Source: an uncultured Clostridia bacterium
GTDB lineage: Bacteria; Bacillota; Clostridia; Oscillospirales; JAAYOS01
Length of the DNA stretch: 36,961 nucleotides
Direction of reading: 5' to 3'
Assembly: GCA_946566645.1 (NCBI GenBank)
Contig: CAMNWZ010000003.1
Span: 1-36,961 of the forward strand
Both the position numbers and the translations under genes were made by a program. Each line of letters opens with the position of its first letter. Position 1 is the stretch's first letter. The notes beneath the pieces were generated by a model. It was not told the DNA's origin and ran no database searches. It worked only from the letters and a program-made list of their open reading frames with translations. Of the stretch, positions 23,812-31,507 are shown piece by piece.

Positions 23812-25140
23812 ATGCAAAAGGGGGAGAACATCCCGCTTAATTCGGTCATGCTCGACAAGAGCAAGTGCATGGGCTGCACTACCTGCATGAAGCACTGTCC
23901 GACCGAGGCGATACGCGTTCGCAACGGGCGGGCGCATATCCTTGCCGAGCGCTGCATCGACTGCGGCAACTGCATACGCTACTGCCCGCACAAGGCGAAG
24001 AAGGCGGAGACCGATCCGTTTGAAAGCATAAACGCGTTCAAGTATACGGTGGCACTGCCCGCGCCGTCGCTTTACGGCCAGTTCCACAACCTGGACGACG
24101 TGAACATCGTGCTCGCGGCGCTGAAGAAGATAGGCTTTGACGACGTGTACGAGGTCAGCCGCGCCGCCGAGCAGATATCCGACGTGACCAGAAAGCGGAT
24201 GGCGCGCGGGAATCTGCCGCGACCGTACATATCCTCGGCGTGCCCGGCGGTGGTGCGCCTTATCCGCCTGCGCTTTCCCGACCTGATACCGAACATTGCC
24301 GAGCAGGCGCAGCCGGTCGAGCTGGCGGCGGCTACCGCGCGGAAAGAGGCGGTCGAAAAGACGGGGCTCAAGCCGGACGAGATAGGCGTGTTCTTCATCA
24401 CGCCCTGCGCCGCCAAGGTCACGACCGCGCACGAGTCGGACGGAGTGATAGACGGCGCCATCTCGATGTCGGAGGTGTACAAGCGCCTGCTTCCCGCGAT
24501 GAAGACGGTGGAGGACGACTATGAGCAGCTCAGTTCGAGCGGCATAGTCGGCATCGGCTGGTCACGCTCGGGAGGAGAGGCTGCCGCGCTGCTCGACGAG
24601 GGACACCTCGCGGTGGACGGCATAGACAACATAATCAAGATACTCGAGGACGTGGAGGACGGCATGCTGCCGGAGGTGAGCTTCCTCGAGCTGAACGCCT
24701 GCACGCAGGGCTGCGTCGGCGGGTGCCTGACGGTGGAGAACGCGTATGTCGCGAAGACACGGATAAACCACCTGATGCGCTACCTTCCGGTGAGCCGCAA
24801 CCGCGCCGACGAGGAGACCGAAAAGCTCGCCGTGTCCGACCGCCTGCACGAGCGTCTGGACGTGTGGCAGCTGGACGACGACCGCGCGGTGGCGATGGAG
24901 AAGTATCAGCGGATAGAGAAGCTGACCAAAGAGCTGCCCGGTCTCGACTGCGGAAGCTGCGGCGCTCCGAGCTGCCGCGCGCTGGCGGAGGACGTGGTGC
25001 TCGGATTCGCGTCGGAGGAGGACTGCATATTCCACATCCACGAGAAGATGCAGTATCTGACCGGCGCGCAGAACGCCGAGGCATATCTGCCGCCTCCCTT
25101 CCGCAAGGAGGGCGACAAGGGGAGAAAGGAGACGCTGTAA
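23812..25140 (+). CDS. HydS-like [FeFe]-hydrogenase-domain protein with C-terminal Fe-S domain
   Basis: A 442-residue protein in three parts. Two [4Fe-4S] ferredoxin motifs come first (Cys19/22/25/29 and Cys48/51/54/58). An H-cluster domain follows, with SSACP (Ala143, Cys144), TPCAAK (Cys199, Lys202) and NACTQGC (Cys297, Cys301). A CxxCx4Cx16C Fe-S domain comes last (Cys380, 383, 388, 405; PF04060-like). The four cysteines that hold the H-cluster are kept, but the proton-relay cysteine is Ala143 and two conserved methionines near the cluster are Thr198 and Asn295. These changes match putative sensory (HydS-type) hydrogenases, which turn over slowly. HydS of Thermotoga carries a PAS domain at its C-terminus; here an Fe-S domain takes that place. 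It probably acts as a redox or H2 sensor in the cytoplasm. Confidence 0.85.
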   Translation: MQKGENIPLNSVMLDKSKCMGCTTCMKHCPTEAIRVRNGRAHILAERCIDCGNCIRYCPHKAKKAETDPFESINAFKYTVALPAPSLYGQFHNLDDVNIVLAALKKIGFDDVYEVSRAAEQISDVTRKRMARGNLPRPYISSACPAVVRLIRLRFPDLIPNIAEQAQPVELAAATARKEAVEKTGLKPDEIGVFFITPCAAKVTTAHESDGVIDGAISMSEVYKRLLPAMKTVEDDYEQLSSSGIVGIGWSRSGGEAAALLDEGHLAVDGIDNIIKILEDVEDGMLPEVSFLELNACTQGCVGGCLTVENAYVAKTRINHLMRYLPVSRNRADEETEKLAVSDRLHERLDVWQLDDDRAVAMEKYQRIEKLTKELPGLDCGSCGAPSCRALAEDVVLGFASEEDCIFHIHEKMQYLTGAQNAEAYLPPPFRKEGDKGRKETL

Positions 25141-25475
25141 TGACGGTAAAACAGCTTGCCGAGACGCTCGGCCTCGAGGTGCTGAGCATGGGCGACGAAC
25201 CCGACCGCGAGATAACCGGCGGATATGTCGGCGACCTGCTGAGCTGGGTGATGGGACGCGCTAAGAGCGGCGACTGCTGGATGACGATAATGTCCAACGT
25301 CAACGTCGCGGCGGTGGCGGAGCTTGCCGATGTCGCGTGCGTGATACTCGCCGAGGGCGTGGAGCCGGACGAGCCGCTCGCGAAGAAGTTTGACACCATC
25401 GCGGCGGCGGTGTTCCGCAGTCCGATGGGCAGTCACGAGCTCGCGTGGCGCGTCCACGATGCGGCGGGCGTGTGA
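25140..25475 (+). CDS. DRTGG-domain protein
   Basis: A 111-residue protein with the recognisable DRTGG-type signature DREITGGY at residues 22-29, followed by VGDLLSWVMGRAKSGDCWMTIMSNVNVAAVAELADVACVI, the core of the domain. The ATG overlaps the stop of the HydS-like gene (TAATG), and its own TGA overlaps the ATG of the PHP gene (ATGA), so the three are translationally coupled. It is a second single-domain DRTGG protein in the same operon. The ligand is unknown. Confidence 0.82.
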   Translation: MTVKQLAETLGLEVLSMGDEPDREITGGYVGDLLSWVMGRAKSGDCWMTIMSNVNVAAVAELADVACVILAEGVEPDEPLAKKFDTIAAAVFRSPMGSHELAWRVHDAAGV

Positions 25476-26212
25476 TGAAGCTCAAATACGACCTGCACAT
25501 ACACAGCTGTCTGAGCCCGTGCGGCTCGGACGACATGACCCCCGCGAATATCGCCGGCATGGCGATGCTTGCGGGGCTCGATGTGTTTGCGGTGAGCGAC
25601 CACGGGTCGACGAAGAACTGTCGCGCGGCGGCGGAGGCTGCCGAGGAGTATGGACTTGTGTTCGTGCCCGCGATGGAGCTTACCACCGACGAGGAGTCGC
25701 ACATACTCTGCCTGTTGCCCGAGCTGAAGGCGGCGGAGGAGTTTGGCGAGTACGTCCACTCGAAGCTCGCCGACGTGCAAAACCGACCCGAATTTTTCGG
25801 AAATCAGTTCATAATGGACGCAAACGACAATATATTAGGTATCGAGGACAGGCTGCTGATAAGCGCGACGAGCATATCGGTCGAGCAGGTGCCGTCGCTC
25901 GTCGAGGGCTACGGCGGCGTGGCGATACCCGCGCACGTTGACAAGGACAGCTTTTCGGTGCTCGCGAACCTCGGATTTTTCGACAAGCGCTGGGGATTTC
26001 CGGCGGTGGAGATAACCAGGAGGGGGGACAAGGCGGCGCTCGCCGAGCTGCACAGCGACCTGCGCGGAATGGCGTTTATCACCGACTCGGACGCGCATCA
26101 GCTGGACGCTCTGCCCGACGCCGAGTTCGAGCTGGAGGCGGACGAGCGCACCGCGAAGGCGGTGATAGAGGCGGTGCGGAGGGGCAGTCTGAGCGGTCGG
26201 CTCGAAGTTTAA
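25475..26212 (+). CDS. PHP-domain metal-dependent phosphoesterase
   Basis: A 245-residue PHP-family protein. Metal ligands are apparent at His8 and His10 (YDLHIHSC), Asp42-His43 (VSDHGS), Glu68 (AMELTT), His76 (SHILCL), His154 (IPAHVDK) and Asp206/His208 (TDSDAHQLD). Relatives hydrolyse phosphoesters such as histidinol phosphate, 3',5'-nucleoside bisphosphates or oligonucleotides in a trinuclear metal site. Its fixed company with hydrogenase and DRTGG genes suggests a signalling or nucleotide-turnover role (inference). Translation starts inside the previous stop codon. Confidence 0.88.
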   Translation: MKLKYDLHIHSCLSPCGSDDMTPANIAGMAMLAGLDVFAVSDHGSTKNCRAAAEAAEEYGLVFVPAMELTTDEESHILCLLPELKAAEEFGEYVHSKLADVQNRPEFFGNQFIMDANDNILGIEDRLLISATSISVEQVPSLVEGYGGVAIPAHVDKDSFSVLANLGFFDKRWGFPAVEITRRGDKAALAELHSDLRGMAFITDSDAHQLDALPDAEFELEADERTAKAVIEAVRRGSLSGRLEV

Positions 26213-26245
26213 TCAAATTTTCCACACATTTCATCAAAAAACCTA

Positions 26246-26274
26246 TGGAAAAGTCGAAACGACTGTGATATAAT
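26246..26274 (+). promoter_or_regulatory. Internal promoter before hydC
   Basis: TATAAT (26269-26274) with TGGAAA (26246-26251) 17 bp upstream gives a moderate promoter that could raise catalytic-subunit expression above that of the upstream genes. The gap 26213-26341 also holds a small GCAGG/CCTGC hairpin (26296-26311) and an in-frame upstream ATG at 26303. Confidence 0.65.
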
Positions 26275-26341
26275 TTTGTCAGCACCATAAGAGGGGCAGG
26301 GTATGACCTGCTCTGACTTGAGGAATGGAGGAGGTTTTTCA

Positions 26342-26839
26342 ATGCCCAATATGAAGACCAAGGTGGCTTTCAAAGGCACGCCCGAGCAGGAAGCGGAGCT
26401 GAGGAAGTTCATCGCGGAAACCAAGAATGAAAAGGGTTCGACCATGCCGATTTTGCAGAAGGCGCAGGAGATCTACGGCTATCTGCCCGAAGAAGTCCAG
26501 GTGATGATAGCGGAGGAGACCGGAATACCGCTGACCGAGATCTACGGTATCTCCACCTTCTACGCGCAGTTTGCCCTCAACCCGAAGGGACAGACCCGCG
26601 TCAGCGTATGCCTCGGCACCGCCTGCTACGTCAAGGGCTCGGGCGACGTTCTCGCGAAGGTCGTTGAGACGCTTGGCTGCGAGGCGGGCTCGATAACCGC
26701 CGACGGACTGTTCTCGGTCGACGCGACTCGCTGCGTCGGCGCCTGCGGACTTGCGCCGGTCATGACCATCAACGACGAGGTCTACGGACGTCTGGTCGCC
26801 GCCGACGTTCCCGGCATCCTCGCAAAGTATCAGCACTAA
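26342..26839 (+). CDS. hydC: [2Fe-2S] NuoE-like hydrogenase subunit
   Basis: A 165-residue thioredoxin-like ferredoxin homologous to NuoE and to HydC/HndA of NAD(P)-linked [FeFe] hydrogenases. An N-terminal helical bundle (about residues 13-80, with the ISTFYAQF motif) precedes the [2Fe-2S] domain ligated by Cys90, Cys95, Cys131 and Cys135. It relays electrons between HydB and the rest of the complex. The ATG at 26342 follows GGAGGAGG; an in-frame ATG at 26303 lacks a ribosome site and was rejected. Confidence 0.92.
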   Translation: MPNMKTKVAFKGTPEQEAELRKFIAETKNEKGSTMPILQKAQEIYGYLPEEVQVMIAEETGIPLTEIYGISTFYAQFALNPKGQTRVSVCLGTACYVKGSGDVLAKVVETLGCEAGSITADGLFSVDATRCVGACGLAPVMTINDEVYGRLVAADVPGILAKYQH

Positions 26840-26844
26840 GCAAG

Positions 26845-27390
26845 ATGAAGGAGCTATCCCTGAATCTGCTGGACATAGCGGAAAACTCGGTCCGCGCCGG
26901 AGCGACCCGCGTCGAGATAGACGTATTTGACCTGAAGAAGGAGGATGTCGTCTCGCTCGAGATACGCGACAACGGCTGCGGCATGAGCCCCGAGTTCCTG
27001 GCGTCGGTCACCGACCCGTTCACCACCACCCGCACGACAAGGCGCGTCGGGCTTGGGCTGCCCCTTCTCAAGATGGAAGCGGAGCAGGCGGAGGGCGGAT
27101 TTGAAATCGAGAGCGAAGTGGGCAAGGGTACCCGCACAAAGGCGTGGTTTAAGCGCTCGAACATAGACATGCCGCCGCTCGGAGACCTGAGCGGAAGCAT
27201 GATAACGCTGATACAGGGAAGCCCGGAGATCGACTTTATCTATCGCCGCCGCACCGACGCGGGGGAGTTTACGCTCTCGATTCCCGAGGTTCGAGAGGAA
27301 CTCGGAGGAATTTCGGTCGGAGAGCCGGAGATACTCGTCTGGCTTGGCGAGTTTCTCGCGGAAAACGAGGCGGAGATAGAATACAAGTAA
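26845..27390 (+). CDS. Stand-alone GHKL ATPase, hydrogenase-associated
   Basis: A 181-residue protein. The N box LLDIAENSVRAGA is at residues 8-20 (Glu13, Asn14), the G1 box DNGCGM at 42-47 and GLGLP at 69-73. A TTTRTTRR stretch before G2 marks the ATP lid. After the ATPase fold comes a region of about 70 residues with no recognisable domain. There is no dimerisation/histidine phosphotransfer domain, so the phosphoryl target, if any, lies in another protein. It is placed between hydC and the ferredoxin-like subunit, five bases after hydC, an arrangement seen in clostridial hydrogenase loci but of unknown function. The ribosome site is weak. Confidence 0.82.
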   Translation: MKELSLNLLDIAENSVRAGATRVEIDVFDLKKEDVVSLEIRDNGCGMSPEFLASVTDPFTTTRTTRRVGLGLPLLKMEAEQAEGGFEIESEVGKGTRTKAWFKRSNIDMPPLGDLSGSMITLIQGSPEIDFIYRRRTDAGEFTLSIPEVREELGGISVGEPEILVWLGEFLAENEAEIEYK

Positions 27391-27423
27391 CCAATACTCT
27401 GAATTATGGAGGTATAGATTCTT

Positions 27424-27795
27424 ATGGCAAAGAGCATAGCCGAGCTGAAGGCAATTCGCGAAAAGATGCAGGGTCAGATGAACATGCGCGTCGACAGCGA
27501 CGACTCGATCCGCGTCGTTGTCGGAATGGCGACCTGCGGCATCGCCGCCGGTGCGCGTCCGGTCCTCGCCGCCATCGTCGACGAGGTGGGCAAGCGCAAC
27601 CTCACAAACGTCAAGGTCAGCCAGACCGGCTGCATCGGCGTTTGCCGTCTCGAGCCGATCGTCGAGGTCTTCGAGCCGGGCAAGGAGAAGACGACCTACG
27701 TTCACATGGATGCCGAAAAAGCGCGCAAGATGGTCTCGGAGCACCTGGTCAATCACCGCGTTGTCGAAGAAATGACCATCAGCGCCGCGGAGTAA
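27424..27795 (+). CDS. Thioredoxin-like [2Fe-2S] ferredoxin subunit (HndB-like)
   Basis: A 123-residue protein of the HndB/HydD-like family found in NAD(P)-linked [FeFe] hydrogenases. It has a helical N-terminus and a thioredoxin-like ferredoxin fold with Cys38 (ATCGIAAGA), Cys70 and Cys74 (TGCIGVC). Only three of the usual four cysteines of the [2Fe-2S] fold are present, which I recall as usual for this subfamily. It probably is an accessory electron-transfer or structural subunit. GGAGG precedes the start and it sits 16 bases before hydB. Confidence 0.85.
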   Translation: MAKSIAELKAIREKMQGQMNMRVDSDDSIRVVVGMATCGIAAGARPVLAAIVDEVGKRNLTNVKVSQTGCIGVCRLEPIVEVFEPGKEKTTYVHMDAEKARKMVSEHLVNHRVVEEMTISAAE

Positions 27796-27811
27796 TAAGG
27801 GAGGTACAGTG

Positions 27812-29611
27812 ATGACTTTTGCAAGAGCACACATACTTGTCTGCGGAGGCACCGGCTGCACTTCTTCCAAGAGCCCGGAGATCCGCGAGGAGTTTGAGCG
27901 TCAGCTCGAGAACAACGGACTTCAGGACGAGGTCAAGGTCGTCCAGACCGGCTGCTTCGGTCTGTGCGCGCTCGGCCCGATAGTCGTTGTCTATCCGGAG
28001 GGAGCCTTCTATTCGATGGTCACCGTTCCGGATGTCAAAGAGATAGTCGAGGAGCACATCCTCAAAGGACGCGTCGTGCAGCGCCTGCTCTATCACGAGG
28101 GCGCGGAGCACAAGGGCGAGGCTCACGCGTCGCTCAACGACACCGATTTCTACCGCAAGCAGAAGCGTATAGCGCTTCGCAACTGCGGCGTTATCAATCC
28201 GGAGGAGATCGACGAGTACATAGCCTATGACGGATATCAGGCGCTCGCGACCTGCCTGACCGAGAAGACTCCTCAGGAGATCATCGACATCGTCTCCGCC
28301 AGCGGACTGCGCGGACGCGGCGGCGCGGGCTTCCCGACCGGCCGCAAGTGGCAGTTTGCCTCGGCTGAGAAGGATCCGGTCAAGTACATAACCTGCAACG
28401 CCGACGAGGGCGACCCGGGCGCGTTCATGGATCGCTCGATACTCGAGGGCGACCCGCACAGCGTTATCGAGGCGATGACTATCGCCGGATACGCCATCGG
28501 CTCGCATCAGGGCTATGTGTATGTCCGCGCGGAGTACCCGATAGCCGTTAAGCGTCTCCAGGTCGCCATCGACCAGGCGCGCGAGTACGGCTTCCTCGGC
28601 AAGAACATATTCGACACCGGATTCGACTTTGACATCGAGATACGTCTCGGCGCGGGCGCGTTCGTCTGCGGCGAGGAGACCGCCCTCATCACCTCGATAG
28701 AGGGTCATCGCGGCGAGCCGCGTCCGCGTCCGCCGTTCCCGGCGAACAAGGGTCTGTTCGGCAAGCCGACTAACAACAACAACGTCGAGACTTACGCCAA
28801 CATTCCGTGGATAATCAACCACGGCGCCGAGGCGTTTGCCGCGATGGGCACCGAGAAGTCGAAGGGCACCAAGGTCTTCGCGCTCGGCGGAAAGATAGCC
28901 AACACCGGACTCGTCGAGATCCCGATGGGCACCACGCTCCGCGAGGTCATCGAGGAGATCGGCGGCGGCTGCCCGAACGGCAAGAAGTTCAAGGCGGCGC
29001 AGACCGGCGGCCCGTCCGGCGGCTGCATTCCCGCGAGCCTCATCGACACCCCGCTCGACTACGAGTCGATGGCTGCCATCGGTTCGATAGTCGGCTCGGG
29101 CGGACTTATCGTCATGGACGAGGACAACTGCATGGTGGATATCGCCAAGTTCTTCCTCGAGTTCACCGTTGACGAGAGCTGCGGAAAGTGCGCGCCCTGC
29201 CGCATCGGCACCCGCCGCATGCTCGAGATACTGAACAAGATAACGTCCGGTCAGGGCACTCTCGAGGACATTGACCGCCTTGAGGAGCTCTGCGAGCACG
29301 TCAAGGCAAACTCGCTCTGCGGACTCGGTCAGACCGCGCCGAACCCGGTGCTGTCCACCCTCAAGCACTTCCGCGACGAGTATGTTGCCCACGTTGTGGA
29401 CAAGAAGTGCCCGGCGGGCGTCTGCAAGGCGCTGCTCAACTTCCACATCGAGGCGGACAAGTGCAAGGGCTGCACCAAGTGCGCGCGCAACTGCCCGGTC
29501 GGCGCTATCTCGGGCGAAGTCCGCCAGCCGCACGTCATCGACGTGACCAAGTGCATCAAGTGCGGCGCCTGTATCGAAAACTGCAGCTTTGGCGCCATCG
29601 TCAAGGCGTAA
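27812..29611 (+). CDS. hydB: NADH-binding flavoprotein subunit of bifurcating [FeFe] hydrogenase
   Basis: A 599-residue NuoF-type subunit. An N-terminal [2Fe-2S] domain carries Cys11, 16, 48 and 52. The NAD(P)H and FMN core has GRGGAGFPTG at 168-177, ADEGDPGAF at 197-205 and GAGAFVCGEETAL at 280-292. A [4Fe-4S] site is at Cys457, 460, 463 and 503. A C-terminal two-cluster ferredoxin has Cys551/554/557/561 and Cys581/584/587/591. This domain order is that of HydB/HndC, the subunit where flavin-based electron bifurcation between NAD(H) and ferredoxin takes place in characterised relatives. ATG at 27812 was preferred to GTG at 27809 because the GGGAGG spacing is better. The next gene is hydA. 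Confidence 0.95.
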   Translation: MTFARAHILVCGGTGCTSSKSPEIREEFERQLENNGLQDEVKVVQTGCFGLCALGPIVVVYPEGAFYSMVTVPDVKEIVEEHILKGRVVQRLLYHEGAEHKGEAHASLNDTDFYRKQKRIALRNCGVINPEEIDEYIAYDGYQALATCLTEKTPQEIIDIVSASGLRGRGGAGFPTGRKWQFASAEKDPVKYITCNADEGDPGAFMDRSILEGDPHSVIEAMTIAGYAIGSHQGYVYVRAEYPIAVKRLQVAIDQAREYGFLGKNIFDTGFDFDIEIRLGAGAFVCGEETALITSIEGHRGEPRPRPPFPANKGLFGKPTNNNNVETYANIPWIINHGAEAFAAMGTEKSKGTKVFALGGKIANTGLVEIPMGTTLREVIEEIGGGCPNGKKFKAAQTGGPSGGCIPASLIDTPLDYESMAAIGSIVGSGGLIVMDEDNCMVDIAKFFLEFTVDESCGKCAPCRIGTRRMLEILNKITSGQGTLEDIDRLEELCEHVKANSLCGLGQTAPNPVLSTLKHFRDEYVAHVVDKKCPAGVCKALLNFHIEADKCKGCTKCARNCPVGAISGEVRQPHVIDVTKCIKCGACIENCSFGAIVKA

Positions 29612-29629
29612 TCGGAGGGAGGCAAGGAA

Positions 29630-31399
29630 ATGGATATGGTTAATGTTAAAGTGAACGGCATACCGGTTTCGGTGCCCGCCGGCTCGACCGTGCTCGAGGC
29701 GGCAAATGCCGCCGGTGTGGATATACCGACCCTCTGCTACATGAAGGAGATCAACGCCATCGGTGCCTGCCGCATGTGCATGACCGAGGTCAGCGGCGCC
29801 CGCGGACTTGTCGCCGCCTGCGTCTATCCGGTCGCCGAGGGCATGGAGATCAACACCAACTCGCAGAAGGCGTTCGAGGCTCGCAAGATGACCCTCGAGC
29901 TGATACTCTCCAACCATCGCATGGAGTGCCTGACCTGCTCGCGCAACCAGAACTGCGAGCTTCAGAAGCTGGCGCGGGAGTACGGTGTCGACGAGGTTCG
30001 CTTCGGCGATCCGAAGAGCCTCGAGCCGCAGATAGAGTGCTCGACCGCTCACCTCATCCGCGACAACTCCAAGTGCGTGCTCGGCCGTCGCTGCAGGGCG
30101 GTCTGCCGCTATCCGCTGTGGGTGGCGGTCATCGGCGCGAGCGAGCGCGGATTTGCGACCCACATCGGCTCGGCTTTCGACCGCGGACTGGGCGAAGTCG
30201 GCTGCGTGAGCTGCGGACAGTGCATTGCTGTCTGCCCGACCGGCGCTCTGACCGAGGTGGACGACACCGACAAGGTCTGGGCGGCGCTCGCCGATCCGAC
30301 CAAGCACGTCGTCGTCGGAACCGCTCCGGCTGTCCGTGCGGCGCTGGGCGAGGAGTTCGGATATGAGATAGGCACCAACGTCGAGGGCAAGATGTGCGCG
30401 GCGCTGCGCCGCCTCGGTTTCGACGGCGTGTTCGACGTCAACGCCGCCGCCGACCTCACCATCATGGAGGAGGGCAACGAGTTCATCGAGCGCGTCCAGA
30501 ACGGCGGCGTGCTGCCGATGATCACCTCCTGCTCGCCGGGCTGGATCCGCTTCTGCGAGCAGTACTACCCCGAGTTCATCCCGAACCTGTCGAGCTGCAA
30601 GTCGCCTCAGCAGATGTTCGGCGCGATGATGAAGAGCTACTACGCAAAGCAGGCGGGCATCGACCCGAAGGACATCTTTGTTGTCACCGCCATGCCCTGC
30701 ACCGCGAAGAAGTACGAGGTTCGCCGTGAGGATCAGGCGGCGGTCGACGGTCTGTGGGACATCGACGCCACCATCACCACCCGCGAGCTTGCGAAGATGA
30801 TCCGCAAGGCGGGCATGAACTTCAACCGTCTGCCCGACGAGACATTTGATCCGGCGTTCGGCGACTTCACCGGCGCGGGTGTCATCTTCGGCGCGACCGG
30901 CGGCGTTATGGAGGCTGCTCTCCGCACCGTCGTTGAGAAGCTGACAGGCAAGGAACTGCCCAAGCTCGACTTCACCGAGGTTCGCGGCATCGCGGGCATC
31001 AAGGAGGCGGAGTACGACGTGGCGGGCATGAAGGTGCGCGTCGCGGTCGCGAGCGGTCTCGCCAACGCCAAGGAGCTGCTCGAGCGTGTCAAGCGCGGCG
31101 AGGCGAACTACCACTTCATCGAGATAATGGGCTGCCCGGGCGGATGCGTCAACGGCGGCGGTCAGCCGATACAGCCGGGCAACATCCGCAACTTCGTCGA
31201 CCTGCGTGCCGAGCGTGCAAAGGCGCTATACTCGCAGGATGCTTCGATGGCGCTGCGCAAGAGCCACGAGAGCCCGCTGATGAAGAAGGTGTACGCGGAG
31301 TTCCTCGGCGAGCCGGGAAGCCATCTGGCTCACGAGCTGCTGCACACCAGCTACAAGGAGCGTTCGCGCTATCCGGGGCTGGATGGCGAGAAGCGGTGA
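29630..31399 (+). CDS. hydA: Catalytic [FeFe] hydrogenase subunit with altered Fe-S ligands
   Basis: A 589-residue group A-type hydrogenase. The order is a [2Fe-2S] domain (Cys36, 47, 50, 64), a His-Cys3 [4Fe-4S] site (His96, Cys100, 103, 109), a two-cluster ferredoxin domain, the H-cluster domain, and a C-terminal small-subunit-like tail (HLAHELLHTSYKER). Two departures are seen. In the first ferredoxin motif the second cysteine is Gly152 (Cys149, Cys155 and Cys159 remain), and the usual EVQ after it reads YPLW. In the H-cluster loop, TSCSP at 299-303 replaces TSCCP. Other H-cluster ligands are normal: Cys357 (MPCTAKK), Cys502 and Cys506 (MGCPGGCVNGGGQ). The second cluster motif is intact (Cys192/195/198/202). 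It produces or uses H2 in a complex with HydB and HydC. Confidence 0.93.
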   Translation: MDMVNVKVNGIPVSVPAGSTVLEAANAAGVDIPTLCYMKEINAIGACRMCMTEVSGARGLVAACVYPVAEGMEINTNSQKAFEARKMTLELILSNHRMECLTCSRNQNCELQKLAREYGVDEVRFGDPKSLEPQIECSTAHLIRDNSKCVLGRRCRAVCRYPLWVAVIGASERGFATHIGSAFDRGLGEVGCVSCGQCIAVCPTGALTEVDDTDKVWAALADPTKHVVVGTAPAVRAALGEEFGYEIGTNVEGKMCAALRRLGFDGVFDVNAAADLTIMEEGNEFIERVQNGGVLPMITSCSPGWIRFCEQYYPEFIPNLSSCKSPQQMFGAMMKSYYAKQAGIDPKDIFVVTAMPCTAKKYEVRREDQAAVDGLWDIDATITTRELAKMIRKAGMNFNRLPDETFDPAFGDFTGAGVIFGATGGVMEAALRTVVEKLTGKELPKLDFTEVRGIAGIKEAEYDVAGMKVRVAVASGLANAKELLERVKRGEANYHFIEIMGCPGGCVNGGGQPIQPGNIRNFVDLRAERAKALYSQDASMALRKSHESPLMKKVYAEFLGEPGSHLAHELLHTSYKERSRYPGLDGEKR

Positions 31400-31403
31400 G
31401 GTA

Positions 31404-31416
31404 GACACAATGTGTC
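31404..31416. other. Perfect 13-bp palindrome after hydA
   Basis: GACACA-A-TGTGTC lies four bases after the hydA stop. It is a perfect 6+1+6 inverted repeat with no T-run after it. It could be an operator or a 3'-end RNA hairpin; no function is assigned. Confidence 0.5.
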
Positions 31417-31455
31417 CAACCGAACCGTGACAAGGAAACACAAGGCTACAATAAC

Positions 31456-31487
31456 AAAAACCGGCGGTCGAAAGACCGTCGGTTTTT
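31456..31487. terminator. Bidirectional Rho-independent terminator
   Basis: A 14-position stem (31456-31469 and 31474-31487, one G-U pair in the plus RNA) with a GAAA loop is flanked by A and T runs. It closes the hydrogenase operon (+) and also the minus-strand unit coming from 32711. Confidence 0.92.
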
Positions 31488-31507
31488 GTTTGTGATTTTT
31501 TGGGTGT

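Noticed and set aside
26303-26341. Upstream in-frame ATG for hydC
   Set aside because: It has no ribosome site, the added residues overlap the strong GGAGGAGG of the downstream ATG, and homologues start at the later position.
27779-31114. Very long open frame on the minus strand opposite hydB and hydA
   Set aside because: It is antisense to two well-recognised genes, has low-complexity Leu/Arg/Val/Ala composition and no domain; it arises from GC-rich codon use in the real genes.
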